Source of the DNA: Phenylobacterium sp.
Lineage (GTDB): Bacteria; Pseudomonadota; Alphaproteobacteria; Caulobacterales; Caulobacteraceae
Assembly: GCA_004799545.1 (NCBI GenBank)
Contig: SSMU01000030.1
Coordinates: forward strand, 62,001 to 126,000
Direction: 5' to 3'
DNA length: 64,000 nt
Shown here: positions 50,730 to 59,477 of the stretch, piece after piece
Numbering within the stretch: the first letter of the stretch is position 1
How the letters are laid out: each line of letters begins with the position of its first letter
The notes under the pieces: model-generated
Told to the model about the DNA's origin: nothing
Seen by the model: the letters and a program-made list of their open reading frames with translations, nothing else
Database searches by the model: none
Translations under genes and position numbers: made by a program

Positions 50730-52649
50730 CTAGATGGTCACCTGGGCGCCCATCTCGACCACGCGGCCGGGCGGGATCTTGTAGAATTCGGTCGGGTTGG
50801 TGGCGTTCTTCATCAGGAAGATGAACAGCTTATCTTGCCAGAGGGGCATGCCCGACTGAGCCGAGGGCACGATCGAGCGACGGCCAAGGAAGAAGCTGGT
50901 CGCCATGATGTCGAACTTCAGCCCGAGCTTGCGGCAGGTGGCCAGGGCGCGGGGGATGTTGGGGCTCTCCATGAAGCCGTAGGAGACGATTAGCTTCTTG
51001 AAGTCGTCGTTCACCGGCTCGATGCGCACCCGCTGGTCCTCGGGCACCCGCGGGGTCTCGGCCACGTGGATGGTCAGGATGACGTTCTTCTCGTGCAGCA
51101 CCTTGTTGTGCTTGAGGTTATGCATCAGCGCCACCGGCGCCATGTCCGGATCCGAGGTCAGGAAGATCGCGGTGCCGGGCGCGCGGTAGGGCGCGCGGGC
51201 CTTGAGGATCTCGGAGAGCTCCAGCAGGGGCACGCTGTCGCGCCGGGTCTTGTCGGTGAGGATCTGCGCGCCGCGCGTCCAGGTGAGCATGATGGTCACC
51301 AGGCCCGCCCCCAGCACCAGCGGCAGCCAGGCCCCCTGCGGGATCTTCAACAGGTTCGAGGAGATGAAGGTGATGTCCAGGATGCCGAAGGCGCCTGAGG
51401 CCAGCGCCGCCACCCAGGTGGGCCGCTTCCACATCCAGCGGACGATCACGAAGAACAGCAGGGTGTCGACGAACATCGCCCCGGTCACCGCGATGCCGTA
51501 GGCCGCCGCCAGGTTGTGCGAGGTGCGGAACATCACCAGGAGCACTACCACCCCGATCATCAGGAAGGTGTTGACCTGCGGCACATAGATCTGGCCGGCC
51601 TGGGTCTCGGAGGTGCGGCGGATCTCGATGCGCGGGAGGAGGCCGAGCTGCACCGCCTGCTGGGTCATGGAGAAGGCGCCGGTGATCACCGCCTGCGAGG
51701 CGATGATGGTGGCGACGGTCATCAAGAGCAGGATCGGCCAGTAGATGACCTGCGGGATCATCCGGTAGAAGGGCTCGATCTTGTCCGCCGGATGGGCCAG
51801 CACCAGGGCGCCCTGGCCCAGGTAGTTGAGCAGCAGGGCCGGCAGCGCCAGGACCAGCCATGCGGCGCGGATCGGGTCGCGGCCGAAATGGCCCATGTCG
51901 GCGTAGAGCGCCTCGGCCCCGGTCACCGCCAGGAACACCGAGCCCAGGATGACGAAACCCAGGAAGCCGTTGTCGAGCAGGAAGATGATCCCGTAGTGCG
52001 GCGACAGCGCCCGGAAGATCGAGAGGTCGTCCTTGATGTGGAACAGGCCGAGCGCCGCCAGCACCAGGAACCAGACCGCCATCACCGGGCCGAACAGCTT
52101 GGCGACGCTGGCCGTGCCCTTCGACTGCACTAGGAACAGGCCGACCAGGATCACAGCCGAGATCGGCACCACCAGCTCGGCCACGCCGTGTGGGGCGCCC
52201 GGCGCGTCGCGCACGCCCTCCACCGCCGACAGCACCGAGACCGCTGGGGTGATGATCCCGTCGCCGTAGAACAGGGCCGCGCCCAGCATGCCCAGGAACA
52301 GCACCAGGCCCGAGCGCCGGGGCACGATCCGCTGGGCGAGCGCCATCAGCGCCAGCGTGCCGCCCTCGCCCTTGTTGTCCGCCCGCATCAGGAAGACGAC
52401 GTACTTCACCGTCACGATGAGGATCAGCGCCCAGGTGACCAGGCTCACCACCCCCAGCACGGCGAGCTGCGGGCTCACCGAGGCGCGGGTGGCGTGCAGC
52501 GCCTCACGCATGGCGTAGAGCGGACTGGTGCCGATATCCCCAAACACCACGCCCATCGACCCGAGGGCCAGGGCGAAGAAGCTCTCACTGACAGGCGAGT
52601 GACGCACCTCGTCCGGCGCCTCGATGACGCCGCCGGCCGGATCAGCCAT
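50730..52649 (-). CDS. kup: Kup-type potassium transporter
   Basis: Kup takes up K+ with H+. It is 639 residues from ATG 52649; the track starts at 52670 with seven more residues. About 12 membrane segments fill residues 25-440, beginning LALGSMGVVFGDIGTSPLYAMREAL, the hallmark Kup start with GDIGTSPLY. MRADNKGEGGTLALMALAQR near residue 70 is the next signature. A cytosolic C-terminal domain (about 450-639) contains IFLTSDPDMAPVALMHNLKHNKVLHEKNVILT, typical of the family. Confidence 0.96.
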   Translation of the reverse strand: MADPAGGVIEAPDEVRHSPVSESFFALALGSMGVVFGDIGTSPLYAMREALHATRASVSPQLAVLGVVSLVTWALILIVTVKYVVFLMRADNKGEGGTLALMALAQRIVPRRSGLVLFLGMLGAALFYGDGIITPAVSVLSAVEGVRDAPGAPHGVAELVVPISAVILVGLFLVQSKGTASVAKLFGPVMAVWFLVLAALGLFHIKDDLSIFRALSPHYGIIFLLDNGFLGFVILGSVFLAVTGAEALYADMGHFGRDPIRAAWLVLALPALLLNYLGQGALVLAHPADKIEPFYRMIPQVIYWPILLLMTVATIIASQAVITGAFSMTQQAVQLGLLPRIEIRRTSETQAGQIYVPQVNTFLMIGVVVLLVMFRTSHNLAAAYGIAVTGAMFVDTLLFFVIVRWMWKRPTWVAALASGAFGILDITFISSNLLKIPQGAWLPLVLGAGLVTIMLTWTRGAQILTDKTRRDSVPLLELSEILKARAPYRAPGTAIFLTSDPDMAPVALMHNLKHNKVLHEKNVILTIHVAETPRVPEDQRVRIEPVNDDFKKLIVSYGFMESPNIPRALATCRKLGLKFDIMATSFFLGRRSIVPSAQSGMPLWQDKLFIFLMKNATNPTEFYKIPPGRVVEMGAQVTI

Positions 52650-52841
52650 CCAATCTCTCCGGGAACGCACGCAAACGAGGTTCCCTTGGGCGGCCCGATG
52701 CCGTCAATCGGCGGGCGCGATACACCTTATGGCGTTCCTGTTCAATCGAATGAGGCCGGGCTTGCCGGCGCGGTCCGCGCCGGACCTTTGAATGCGCGAA
52801 GCGTGGCCCTAGTTTCGTGTGTCGGCAACGGGGAGGGGGCG

Positions 52842-53642
52842 ATGGACCGCAGACTGGCGCTGGTGACCGGCGCCTCGGCCGGGATCGGGGCGGCCTTCGT
52901 CCGGATGTTCGCCAGCCACGGCTACGACGTGGCGCTCACCGCCCGGCGGGCCGAGCGGCTGGAGACCCTCGCCGAGGAGATCCGTCTGCGCTGGGGCGTC
53001 GAGACCCTGACCGCGCCCGCCGACCTGGCCGAGACCGGTGCGCCGGCGCAGATCCTCGATCATCTCGCCGCCAACGGCCGGGTGGTCGACGCCCTGGTCA
53101 ACAACGCCGGCTACGGCCTGCCCGGCGGCTATGCCGCGACCCGCTGGGAGGACCAGGCCGCCTTCATCCAGGTGATGGTGACCGCACCCTGCGAGCTGGC
53201 CCACCGCGTCCTGCCGGGCATGGTCGAGCGCCGGTTCGGGCGGATCGTCAACGTGGCCTCCCTGGCCGGCCTCGCGCCCGCCGCCGCCGGCCACACCCTC
53301 TATGCGGCGTCCAAGGCCTTCCTGATCAAGTTCTCCCAGAGCCTGCACCTGGAAGCCCGGTCGGCGGACGTGCACGTCACCGCGCTCTGCCCCGGCTTCA
53401 CCTATTCGGAGTTCCACGACGTCAACGGCACGCGGGCGCAGACCAGCGCCTCGACGCCGCCCTGGCTATGGCTGGGCGCCGACGAGGTGGCGGCCACCGG
53501 TTACGAGGCGGTGGAGGCCAACCGCCCGGTCTGCGTGCCCGGCGCGCCCAGCAAGGCGCTGGCGGCGCTGGCCAAGATCATCCCCGACGACTGGGGCCTG
53601 GCCCTGATGGCCAGCCAGGGCTCGCGGTTCCGGAAGCTCTAG
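52842..53642 (+). CDS. Short-chain dehydrogenase/reductase
   Basis: A 266-residue classical SDR from ATG 52842, preceded by GGGAGGGGG. The cofactor loop is LALVTGASAGIGAAFVRMFASHG, with TARRAERLETLA after it, suggesting NADP. NNAGYGLPGG is the structural motif, Ser is in IVNVASLAGLAP, and the catalytic Tyr and Lys are in YAASKAFLIKFSQSL. The C-terminus is closest to DltE/YqjQ-like SDRs. The substrate is not known. It ends over the stop of marC on the other strand. Confidence 0.92.
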   Translation: MDRRLALVTGASAGIGAAFVRMFASHGYDVALTARRAERLETLAEEIRLRWGVETLTAPADLAETGAPAQILDHLAANGRVVDALVNNAGYGLPGGYAATRWEDQAAFIQVMVTAPCELAHRVLPGMVERRFGRIVNVASLAGLAPAAAGHTLYAASKAFLIKFSQSLHLEARSADVHVTALCPGFTYSEFHDVNGTRAQTSASTPPWLWLGADEVAATGYEAVEANRPVCVPGAPSKALAALAKIIPDDWGLALMASQGSRFRKL

Positions 53643-54340
53643 TCCTTCTGGTACGGCAGGGCGGTGTCGTGGCGGATGAAGCCGTGGGTGGCGTCGAAGA
53701 AGCCGGTCAGGATGAACTGCACCGCCATGGCGCAGAGGATCAGGCCCAGCACCCGCACCACGATGGAAAGCCCGATCCGCCCCAACAGCCGGGTGATCAG
53801 CGGCGTCGCCAGGAAGGCGATCAGCGTGGTCGTCGCCACCGCTGCGATCACGCCGACCCCGATCGCCGCCCCCGGCAGGCCGAGCGGCTTGGCCTGGCTG
53901 GCGTAGATGATCACCGTCGAGATCGCACCGGGCCCGATCAGGAGCGGCATGGCGAACGGCACGATCATCCGCTCGAAGCGGCGCGAGACCGTCTCGTTGC
54001 GGGTCTTGGGCGAGACCTTCGGCGTCCCCTCCATGGCGTCGGTCGATTTCGAGGAGGGGTCGTCGCGCACCATGTCGAGGCCGAGCACGAACAGGATCAC
54101 CCCGCCGGCGATGCGGAAGGCCGGCAGCGAGATGCCGAAGAAGGCCAGCAGGCTCAGGCCGGTGAAATAGAAGAAGGTCAGGAAGCCCAGGACGAACAGC
54201 GAGATGTAGAGGGCGATCTGCGCGCGGTCGCGGCCGCTGACGCCCACGGTGCCCGCCGCGAAGAACGGCACGATGCCGATCGGGTCGATCAGCGCGAACA
54301 GCGCCACGAAGAAGTTGACCGCGAACTCTGTCTGCCCCAT
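53639..54340 (-). CDS. MarC family integral membrane protein
   Basis: A 233-residue protein with six helices. It opens FAVNFFVALFALIDPIGIVPFFAAGT (NPxGxxPxF-like, here DPIG) and has VPFAMPLLIGPGAISTVIIYASQAK, the second half's conserved motif. MarC was once linked to multiple antibiotic resistance but that link has been disproved; its function is unknown. The stop overlaps that of the SDR gene by 4 bases (convergent). Confidence 0.92.
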   Translation of the reverse strand: MGQTEFAVNFFVALFALIDPIGIVPFFAAGTVGVSGRDRAQIALYISLFVLGFLTFFYFTGLSLLAFFGISLPAFRIAGGVILFVLGLDMVRDDPSSKSTDAMEGTPKVSPKTRNETVSRRFERMIVPFAMPLLIGPGAISTVIIYASQAKPLGLPGAAIGVGVIAAVATTTLIAFLATPLITRLLGRIGLSIVVRVLGLILCAMAVQFILTGFFDATHGFIRHDTALPYQKD

Positions 54341-54415
54341 GCACGGCTCTTAGCCCAATTCGCTGCGTCGCCGGAACCCGCGTTCCCTGCGCGCCTGCCT
54401 GACCGGAGCTAAGCC

Positions 54416-55153
54416 ATGGCCGCCGCCGCCCTCGCCGACACCCCCACCCGCACCGATCCCCGGCTGATCGTGCCGCTGGACTTCCCCACCGTCGACGAGG
54501 CGCGCGAGGCCATCGCCCGGCTGGGCGATGCGGTGAGCTTCTACAAGGTGGGCCTCGAGCTGCTGGCCACCGACGGCATGGCGCTCGCCCGCGAGCTGAA
54601 GCGCTCCGGCAAGCAGGTGTTCCTCGACTGGAAGCTGCACGACATCCCCACCACCGTGCAGAAGGCCGCCGCCGCCCTCACCGGCGCGGGCTGCGATTTC
54701 CTCACCGTGCATGGCGAACCTCAGGTGATGGCCGCCGCGGTGCGCGGCCGCGGCGCCTCGTCCCTGAAGATCCTGGCGGTCACCGTGCTGACCAGCCTGG
54801 CCGACGCCGACCTCGAGGAGATGGGCTACGCCGAAACCGCCCGCGCCCTGGTCGAGCGCCGCATCCACCAGGCGATCGCCGCCGGCTGCGACGGGGTGGT
54901 GGCGAGCCCGCACGAGGCGGCCCTGGCCCGCGCCCTGGGCGGCAGGGACTTCCTGGTGGTGACGCCGGGCGTCCGCCCCGACTGGTCGGCGAAGAACGAC
55001 CAGGCCCGCGCCGCGACTCCGCTGGACGCGCTGAAGGCCGGCGCCTCGCACATCGTCTGCGGCCGCCCGATCACCGCCGCCAACGACCCCCACGCCGCCG
55101 CCCTGCGCATCGTCGCGGAGATGAAGCAGGCGGGGACTTCCTTTCCCGCGTAG
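54416..55153 (+). CDS. pyrF: Orotidine 5'-phosphate decarboxylase
   Basis: PyrF makes UMP from OMP. It is 245 residues, a TIM barrel, with PRLIVPLDFPTVDEAREAI and the catalytic KxD in KQVFLDWKLHDIPTTVQKA near residue 65 (DxKxxDI pattern). VTPGVRPDWSAKNDQARAATP near 180 and VCGRPITAANDPHAAA are the phosphate loops. It is divergent from marC with 75 bases between. The stop codon lies in the left arm of a type 2 repeat. Confidence 0.96.
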   Translation: MAAAALADTPTRTDPRLIVPLDFPTVDEAREAIARLGDAVSFYKVGLELLATDGMALARELKRSGKQVFLDWKLHDIPTTVQKAAAALTGAGCDFLTVHGEPQVMAAAVRGRGASSLKILAVTVLTSLADADLEEMGYAETARALVERRIHQAIAAGCDGVVASPHEAALARALGGRDFLVVTPGVRPDWSAKNDQARAATPLDALKAGASHIVCGRPITAANDPHAAALRIVAEMKQAGTSFPA

Positions 55154-55306
55154 CGGGAGAGGGGGACCACGCGCCGAAGAGCGCGTGGTGGAGAGGGCGG
55201 GCGGCGCGCACAGCCCGGCGGCCCTCCCTTTCCACCATTGGCTCTTCCGCCCGCTTGCGCGGACGTCGGCCAACGGTCCCCCCTTCCCATGAATGGGAAG
55301 GGAAGA
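55140..55306. repeat. Type 2 palindromic repeat, copy F
   Basis: Between the convergent pyrF and DUF1674 genes, touching the pyrF stop. The hairpins are TTTCCCGCGTAGCGGGAGA, CCACGCGCCGAAGAGCGCGTGG and a closing CTTCCCATGAATGGGAAGGG. It resembles copy C more than the type 1 copies and seems diverged. Confidence 0.7.
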
Positions 55307-55501
55307 TCAGAAGTCGACAGCGATGCCCTTGCGCTCCCAGTCGCCGAACCGGGTGGGCTCGAGGCCCTTGGGGCCGCCCTGCTCATGGGGAAGTTTCGTC
55401 GCCGCCTCGGCGGCCTGACGCGCGGCGGCTTCCTCCAGCGCGCGGCGGGCCTCGGGGCTTAGCGCCTTGCCCGGCGCGGCGTTGGGCGGGGTCTCGTCCA
55501 T
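55307..55501 (-). CDS. DUF1674/SdhF succinate dehydrogenase assembly factor
   Basis: A 64-residue protein from ATG 55501. The very C-terminal block LPHEQGGPKGLEPTRFGDWERKGIAVDF is the highly conserved DUF1674 signature. The mitochondrial relative (SDHAF4) binds flavinated SDHA before it joins SDHB. A helical Ala/Glu-rich N-terminal part precedes it. The track lists only a longer ORF (55307-56914), which runs into antisense sequence. It is divergent from rsmB. Confidence 0.88.
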   Translation of the reverse strand: MDETPPNAAPGKALSPEARRALEEAAARQAAEAATKLPHEQGGPKGLEPTRFGDWERKGIAVDF

Positions 55502-55594
55502 GGCCTCCAATCTAGGCCTGAGCGCCGACGCTCGCCAGTCCTGCGGACCGATCGCCCCTTGCGCCGGCGGCCCTGAGGGGGCACGCCGGCGCCG

Positions 55595-56881
55595 GTGAGC
55601 CAGATCGAAACGTCCCAGCCCTCCGGCGACGCCGCGGGCCTGCCCGCCCGCGCCGCCGCGCTCGATATCCTGGGCGCCGCCCTCTCCGGCCGCTCGGGCC
55701 TGGACGCCGGCCTGGCGCATCCCGCCGTCAAGGCCCTGGAGCCGCGCGACCGGGCCTTCGCCCGCGCCCTGGCCATGGCCACCCTGCGCCACCTCGGCCC
55801 CATCGACGCCGCCCTGCAGGCGCGCGTGAAGAAGCCGCCGCCGGAGCGGGTGGTGAACCTGCTGCGCATCGGGGCGGCGCAGCTCTTCCTGCTGAAGACC
55901 CCGCCGCACGCCGCCGTGGACTCGACCGTCGGCCTGACGCCCCCGGCCTTCAAGGGCCTGGTCAACGCCGTGCTGCGCGGCCTGACCCGCGAGCCGCCAA
56001 ATCTCGCCGACCCCGACATCATGGCCCCGCCCTGGCTCTACGCCCGCTGGCGCGCGGTCTTTGGCGAAGCCGAGGCGCGCAACCTCGCCGCCCTGATCGC
56101 CCAGGAGCCGGCCACCGACCTGTCGCTGAAGGACGCCGGCCAGGCCGAGGTCCTGGCCGCGGCGCTGGAGGCCGAGGTGCTGCCCGGCGGCACGCTCAGG
56201 ACCGAACGCGGCGGCGACGTCACCGGCTGGCCGGGGTTCGACGAGGGCGCGTGGTGGATCCAGGACGCCTCCGCCGCCGTGCCGGTCCGCCTGCTGGACG
56301 CCAAGCCGGGCGAGACCGCGCTGGACATGTGCGCCGCGCCGGGCGGCAAGACCCTGCAGCTGGCCGCCGCCGGCGCGTCCGTCACCGCCCTCGACCGCTC
56401 CGGCCCGCGACTGCAGCGGGTCGCCGAGAACCTCGCCCGCACCGGCCTTTCCGCCGAGGTCGTCGAGGCCGACGCCGCCACCTGGGCGGACGGCCGCGCC
56501 TTCGACGCCGTGCTGCTGGACGCCCCCTGCTCGGCCACCGGAACCTTCCGCCGTCACCCCGACGTGCTGTGGGTCGCCCGGCCCTCCGACGTGGTCAGCC
56601 TGGCCGCCGTGCAGTCGCGCCTGCTGGACGCCGCCGCCCGGCGGGTGAAGCCCGGCGGCCGGCTGGTCTATTGCGTCTGCTCGCTCGAGCCGGAGGAGGG
56701 GGAGGCGCAGGTCGCGGGCTTCCTTGGCCGCATGTCCGGCTTCACCCTCGACCCCATCGCGCCGGGCGAGGCCGGCGCGCCCGAGGCCAGCCTGCGCCCC
56801 GACGGGACCTTGCGCATCCTGCCGCACCACCGGCCCGGCGGGACCGACGGCTTCTACATCGCCCGCTTCCGGCACGCCTGA
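55595..56881 (+). CDS. rsmB: 16S rRNA (cytosine 967-C5)-methyltransferase
   Basis: RsmB (Fmu/Sun) makes m5C967 in 16S rRNA. It is 428 residues from GTG 55595. An N-terminal NusB-like RNA-binding domain (about residues 15-140) precedes the SAM domain. Motif I is ALDMCAAPGGKTLQLAAAGA near residue 245. The catalytic Cys pair is in VLLDAPCSATGTFRRHPDV and LVYCVCSLEPEEGE (motif VI has VCS where most have TCS). It lies 47 bases upstream of rpe in the same direction. Confidence 0.93.
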   Translation: MSQIETSQPSGDAAGLPARAAALDILGAALSGRSGLDAGLAHPAVKALEPRDRAFARALAMATLRHLGPIDAALQARVKKPPPERVVNLLRIGAAQLFLLKTPPHAAVDSTVGLTPPAFKGLVNAVLRGLTREPPNLADPDIMAPPWLYARWRAVFGEAEARNLAALIAQEPATDLSLKDAGQAEVLAAALEAEVLPGGTLRTERGGDVTGWPGFDEGAWWIQDASAAVPVRLLDAKPGETALDMCAAPGGKTLQLAAAGASVTALDRSGPRLQRVAENLARTGLSAEVVEADAATWADGRAFDAVLLDAPCSATGTFRRHPDVLWVARPSDVVSLAAVQSRLLDAAARRVKPGGRLVYCVCSLEPEEGEAQVAGFLGRMSGFTLDPIAPGEAGAPEASLRPDGTLRILPHHRPGGTDGFYIARFRHA

Positions 56882-56928
56882 CACGGGGGGTTCTGGTCCG
56901 GCGCCCCGGATCACGGTAAAGCCCGCCC

Positions 56929-57588
<660 letters not shown>

Positions 57589-57594
57589 GTCCCG

Positions 57595-57623
57595 TTGACG
57601 CTGGGGGCCGCGCGGCCTATCCC
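57595..57623 (+). promoter_or_regulatory. Likely promoter of the purH transcript
   Basis: TTGACG (-35) and TATCCC (-10), exactly 17 bases apart, lie directly before the riboswitch. The -10 is weak, but the spacing and place fit. Confidence 0.45.
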
Positions 57624-57629
57624 CCGGCC

Positions 57630-57706
57630 ATCCTGCGTGACTGGCGAATGAGGTGGGCGACCACCGGGGAGCGCGGGACCATACGACCGCCGCTCGCCTG
57701 GGCATT
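57630..57706 (+). ncRNA. ZTP (pfl) riboswitch upstream of purH
   Basis: The conserved core of the pfl RNA can be read: CGTGACTGGCGAA, then GGTGGGCGACCACCGGGGAGCG, a variable linker, and the 3' half CCGCTCGCCTGGGC. The GGGAGCG/CGCTC pairing and the trailing CGCCUGGGC that closes the pseudoknot are as in known ZTP riboswitches, which sense the AICAR nucleotides ZMP and ZTP. In related bacteria such RNAs control purH and folate genes. The 27 bases from here to the start leave room for translational control; GAGGAG is 7 bases before GTG 57733. Confidence 0.92.
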
Positions 57707-57732
57707 TCCTTCGAACCTCCGAGGAGAATGCC

Positions 57733-59325
57733 GTGCCCGCCGCCCCTGATTTCCCCGCCGCCCCCGACCGCGCGCCCGTCAAACGCGCGCTGATCTCCGT
57801 CTCCGACAAGACCGGGCTGATCGAGGCCGCCCGCGCGCTCGCCGCCATGGGCGTCGAGCTGGTCTCCACCGGCGGCACCCGCAAGGCGATCGCCGAGGCG
57901 GGCCTGGCGGTGAAGGACATCGCCGACCTCACCGGCTTCCCGGAGATGATGGACGGCCGGGTGAAGACCCTGCACCCCATGGTCCACGGCGGCCTGCTGG
58001 GCGTCCGCGACGCGCCGGCCCACAAGCAGGCGATGGACGCGCACGGGATCGGCGGGATCGACCTGGTCTACGTCAACCTCTACCCCTTCGAGCAGACGGT
58101 GGCCGGCGGCGCCGACTATGCGACGGCGGTGGAGAACATCGACATCGGCGGCCCGGCGATGATCCGCTCGGCGGCCAAGAACCACGGCTATGTCGCGGTC
58201 TGCACCGAGATCGCCGACCTCCAGGAGGTGCTGGCCGAGCTGACCGCCTCGGGGACCACCGGCCTCGACCTGCGCAAGCGGCTCGCGGCCCGCGCCTATG
58301 CGCGCACGGCGGCCTATGACGCGGCGATCTCCACCTGGTTCGCCGCCGCGCTCGGCGAGGACTGGCCGCGGCGCAAGGCCTTCGCCGGCCAGCTCGCGCA
58401 GACCATGCGCTACGGCGAGAACCCCCACCAGGCAGCCGCCTTCTACCGCTTCGAGAACCCACGGGTCGGCGTCGCCACGGCGACCCAGTTGCAGGGCAAG
58501 GAGCTTAGCTACAACAACATCAACGACACCGACGCCGCCTTCGAGCTGATCGCCGAGTTCGATCCGGCCGCGGCGCCGGCCTGCGCGATCATCAAGCACG
58601 CCAACCCCTGCGGCGTGGCGACCGGCGGCTCGATGCTCGAGGCCTACGAGCGGGCGCTGGCCTGCGACCCGGTGAGCGCGTTCGGCGGCATCATCGCCCT
58701 CAACCAGGCGTTGGACGTGGCCACCGCCACAAAGATCCTCGACCTGCTCACCGAGGTGGTGATCGCCCCGGCCATCGACGCCGAGGCCGCAGCCCTGTTC
58801 CGCAAGAAGAAGAACGTCCGCCTGTTGGTCACCGGCGGCCTGCCCGACCCGCTGGCGCCGGGCCTGACCTTCAAGTCGGTGTCCGGCGGCTTCCTGGTTC
58901 AGGGCCGCGACGACGCCCGCCTGACGCCGGCCGACCTCAAGGTGGTGACCAAGCGCGCGCCCACCGAGGCCGAGGTGCGCGACATGCTGTTCGCCTTCAC
59001 CATCGCCAAGCACGTGAAGTCGAACGCCATCGTCTACGCCCGCGACGGCCAGACGCTGGGCGTCGGCGCGGGCCAGATGAACCGCAAGGATTCAGCCCGC
59101 ATCGCCGCCCTCCGCGCCGCCGACTTCGGCCTCGACCTCAAGGGCTCGGCCTGCGCCTCGGAAGCCTTCTTCCCCTTCCCCGACGGCCTGATCCAGGCCG
59201 CCGACGCCGGCTGCACCGCGGTGATCCAGCCCGGCGGCTCGATCGGCGACCAGAAGGTCATCGACGCCGCCGACGAGCGTGGCCTGGCCATGGTGTTCAC
59301 CGGCGTGCGGGTGTTCCGGCACTGA
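57733..59325 (+). CDS. purH: Bifunctional AICAR transformylase / IMP cyclohydrolase
   Basis: PurH catalyses the last two steps of IMP synthesis. It is 530 residues from GTG 57733, with GAGGAG upstream. The N-terminal cyclohydrolase (about 20-200) has [32 protein letters not shown] and [16 protein letters not shown]. The transformylase part has [14 protein letters not shown]-type sequence (here [16 protein letters not shown]), [14 protein letters not shown] and [10 protein letters not shown]-like [10 protein letters not shown] with the catalytic Lys-His pair. It is under the ZTP riboswitch, whose ligand precursor ZMP (AICAR) is this enzyme's own substrate and is also produced by HisF. Confidence 0.97.
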   Translation: MPAAPDFPAAPDRAPVKRALISVSDKTGLIEAARALAAMGVELVSTGGTRKAIAEAGLAVKDIADLTGFPEMMDGRVKTLHPMVHGGLLGVRDAPAHKQAMDAHGIGGIDLVYVNLYPFEQTVAGGADYATAVENIDIGGPAMIRSAAKNHGYVAVCTEIADLQEVLAELTASGTTGLDLRKRLAARAYARTAAYDAAISTWFAAALGEDWPRRKAFAGQLAQTMRYGENPHQAAAFYRFENPRVGVATATQLQGKELSYNNINDTDAAFELIAEFDPAAAPACAIIKHANPCGVATGGSMLEAYERALACDPVSAFGGIIALNQALDVATATKILDLLTEVVIAPAIDAEAAALFRKKKNVRLLVTGGLPDPLAPGLTFKSVSGGFLVQGRDDARLTPADLKVVTKRAPTEAEVRDMLFAFTIAKHVKSNAIVYARDGQTLGVGAGQMNRKDSARIAALRAADFGLDLKGSACASEAFFPFPDGLIQAADAGCTAVIQPGGSIGDQKVIDAADERGLAMVFTGVRVFRH

Positions 59326-59326
59326 T

Positions 59327-59469
59327 TTCCCTCCCCCAGAGGGGAGGGACAGATCGCGCAGCGGTCAGGGTAGGGAAGTCACGATCAGGCTCCGACTCAG
59401 AGCCCGGCCTACGCTTCCCCACCCGACCTCGCTGCGCTCGGCCACCCTCCCATCGAGGGGAGGGAGACA
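59327..59469. repeat. Type 1 palindromic repeat, copy G
   Basis: Between convergent purH and the glutamate dehydrogenase. The order matches copies A and B: left hairpin CCCTCCCCCAGAGGGGAGGG, GACAGATCGCGCAGCGGTCAGG, GTAGGGAAGT, CTTCCCCACCCG, CTCGCTGCGCTCGG and right hairpin CCCTCCCATCGAGGGGAGGG. Confidence 0.88.
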
Positions 59470-59477
59470 GCGCGGAG

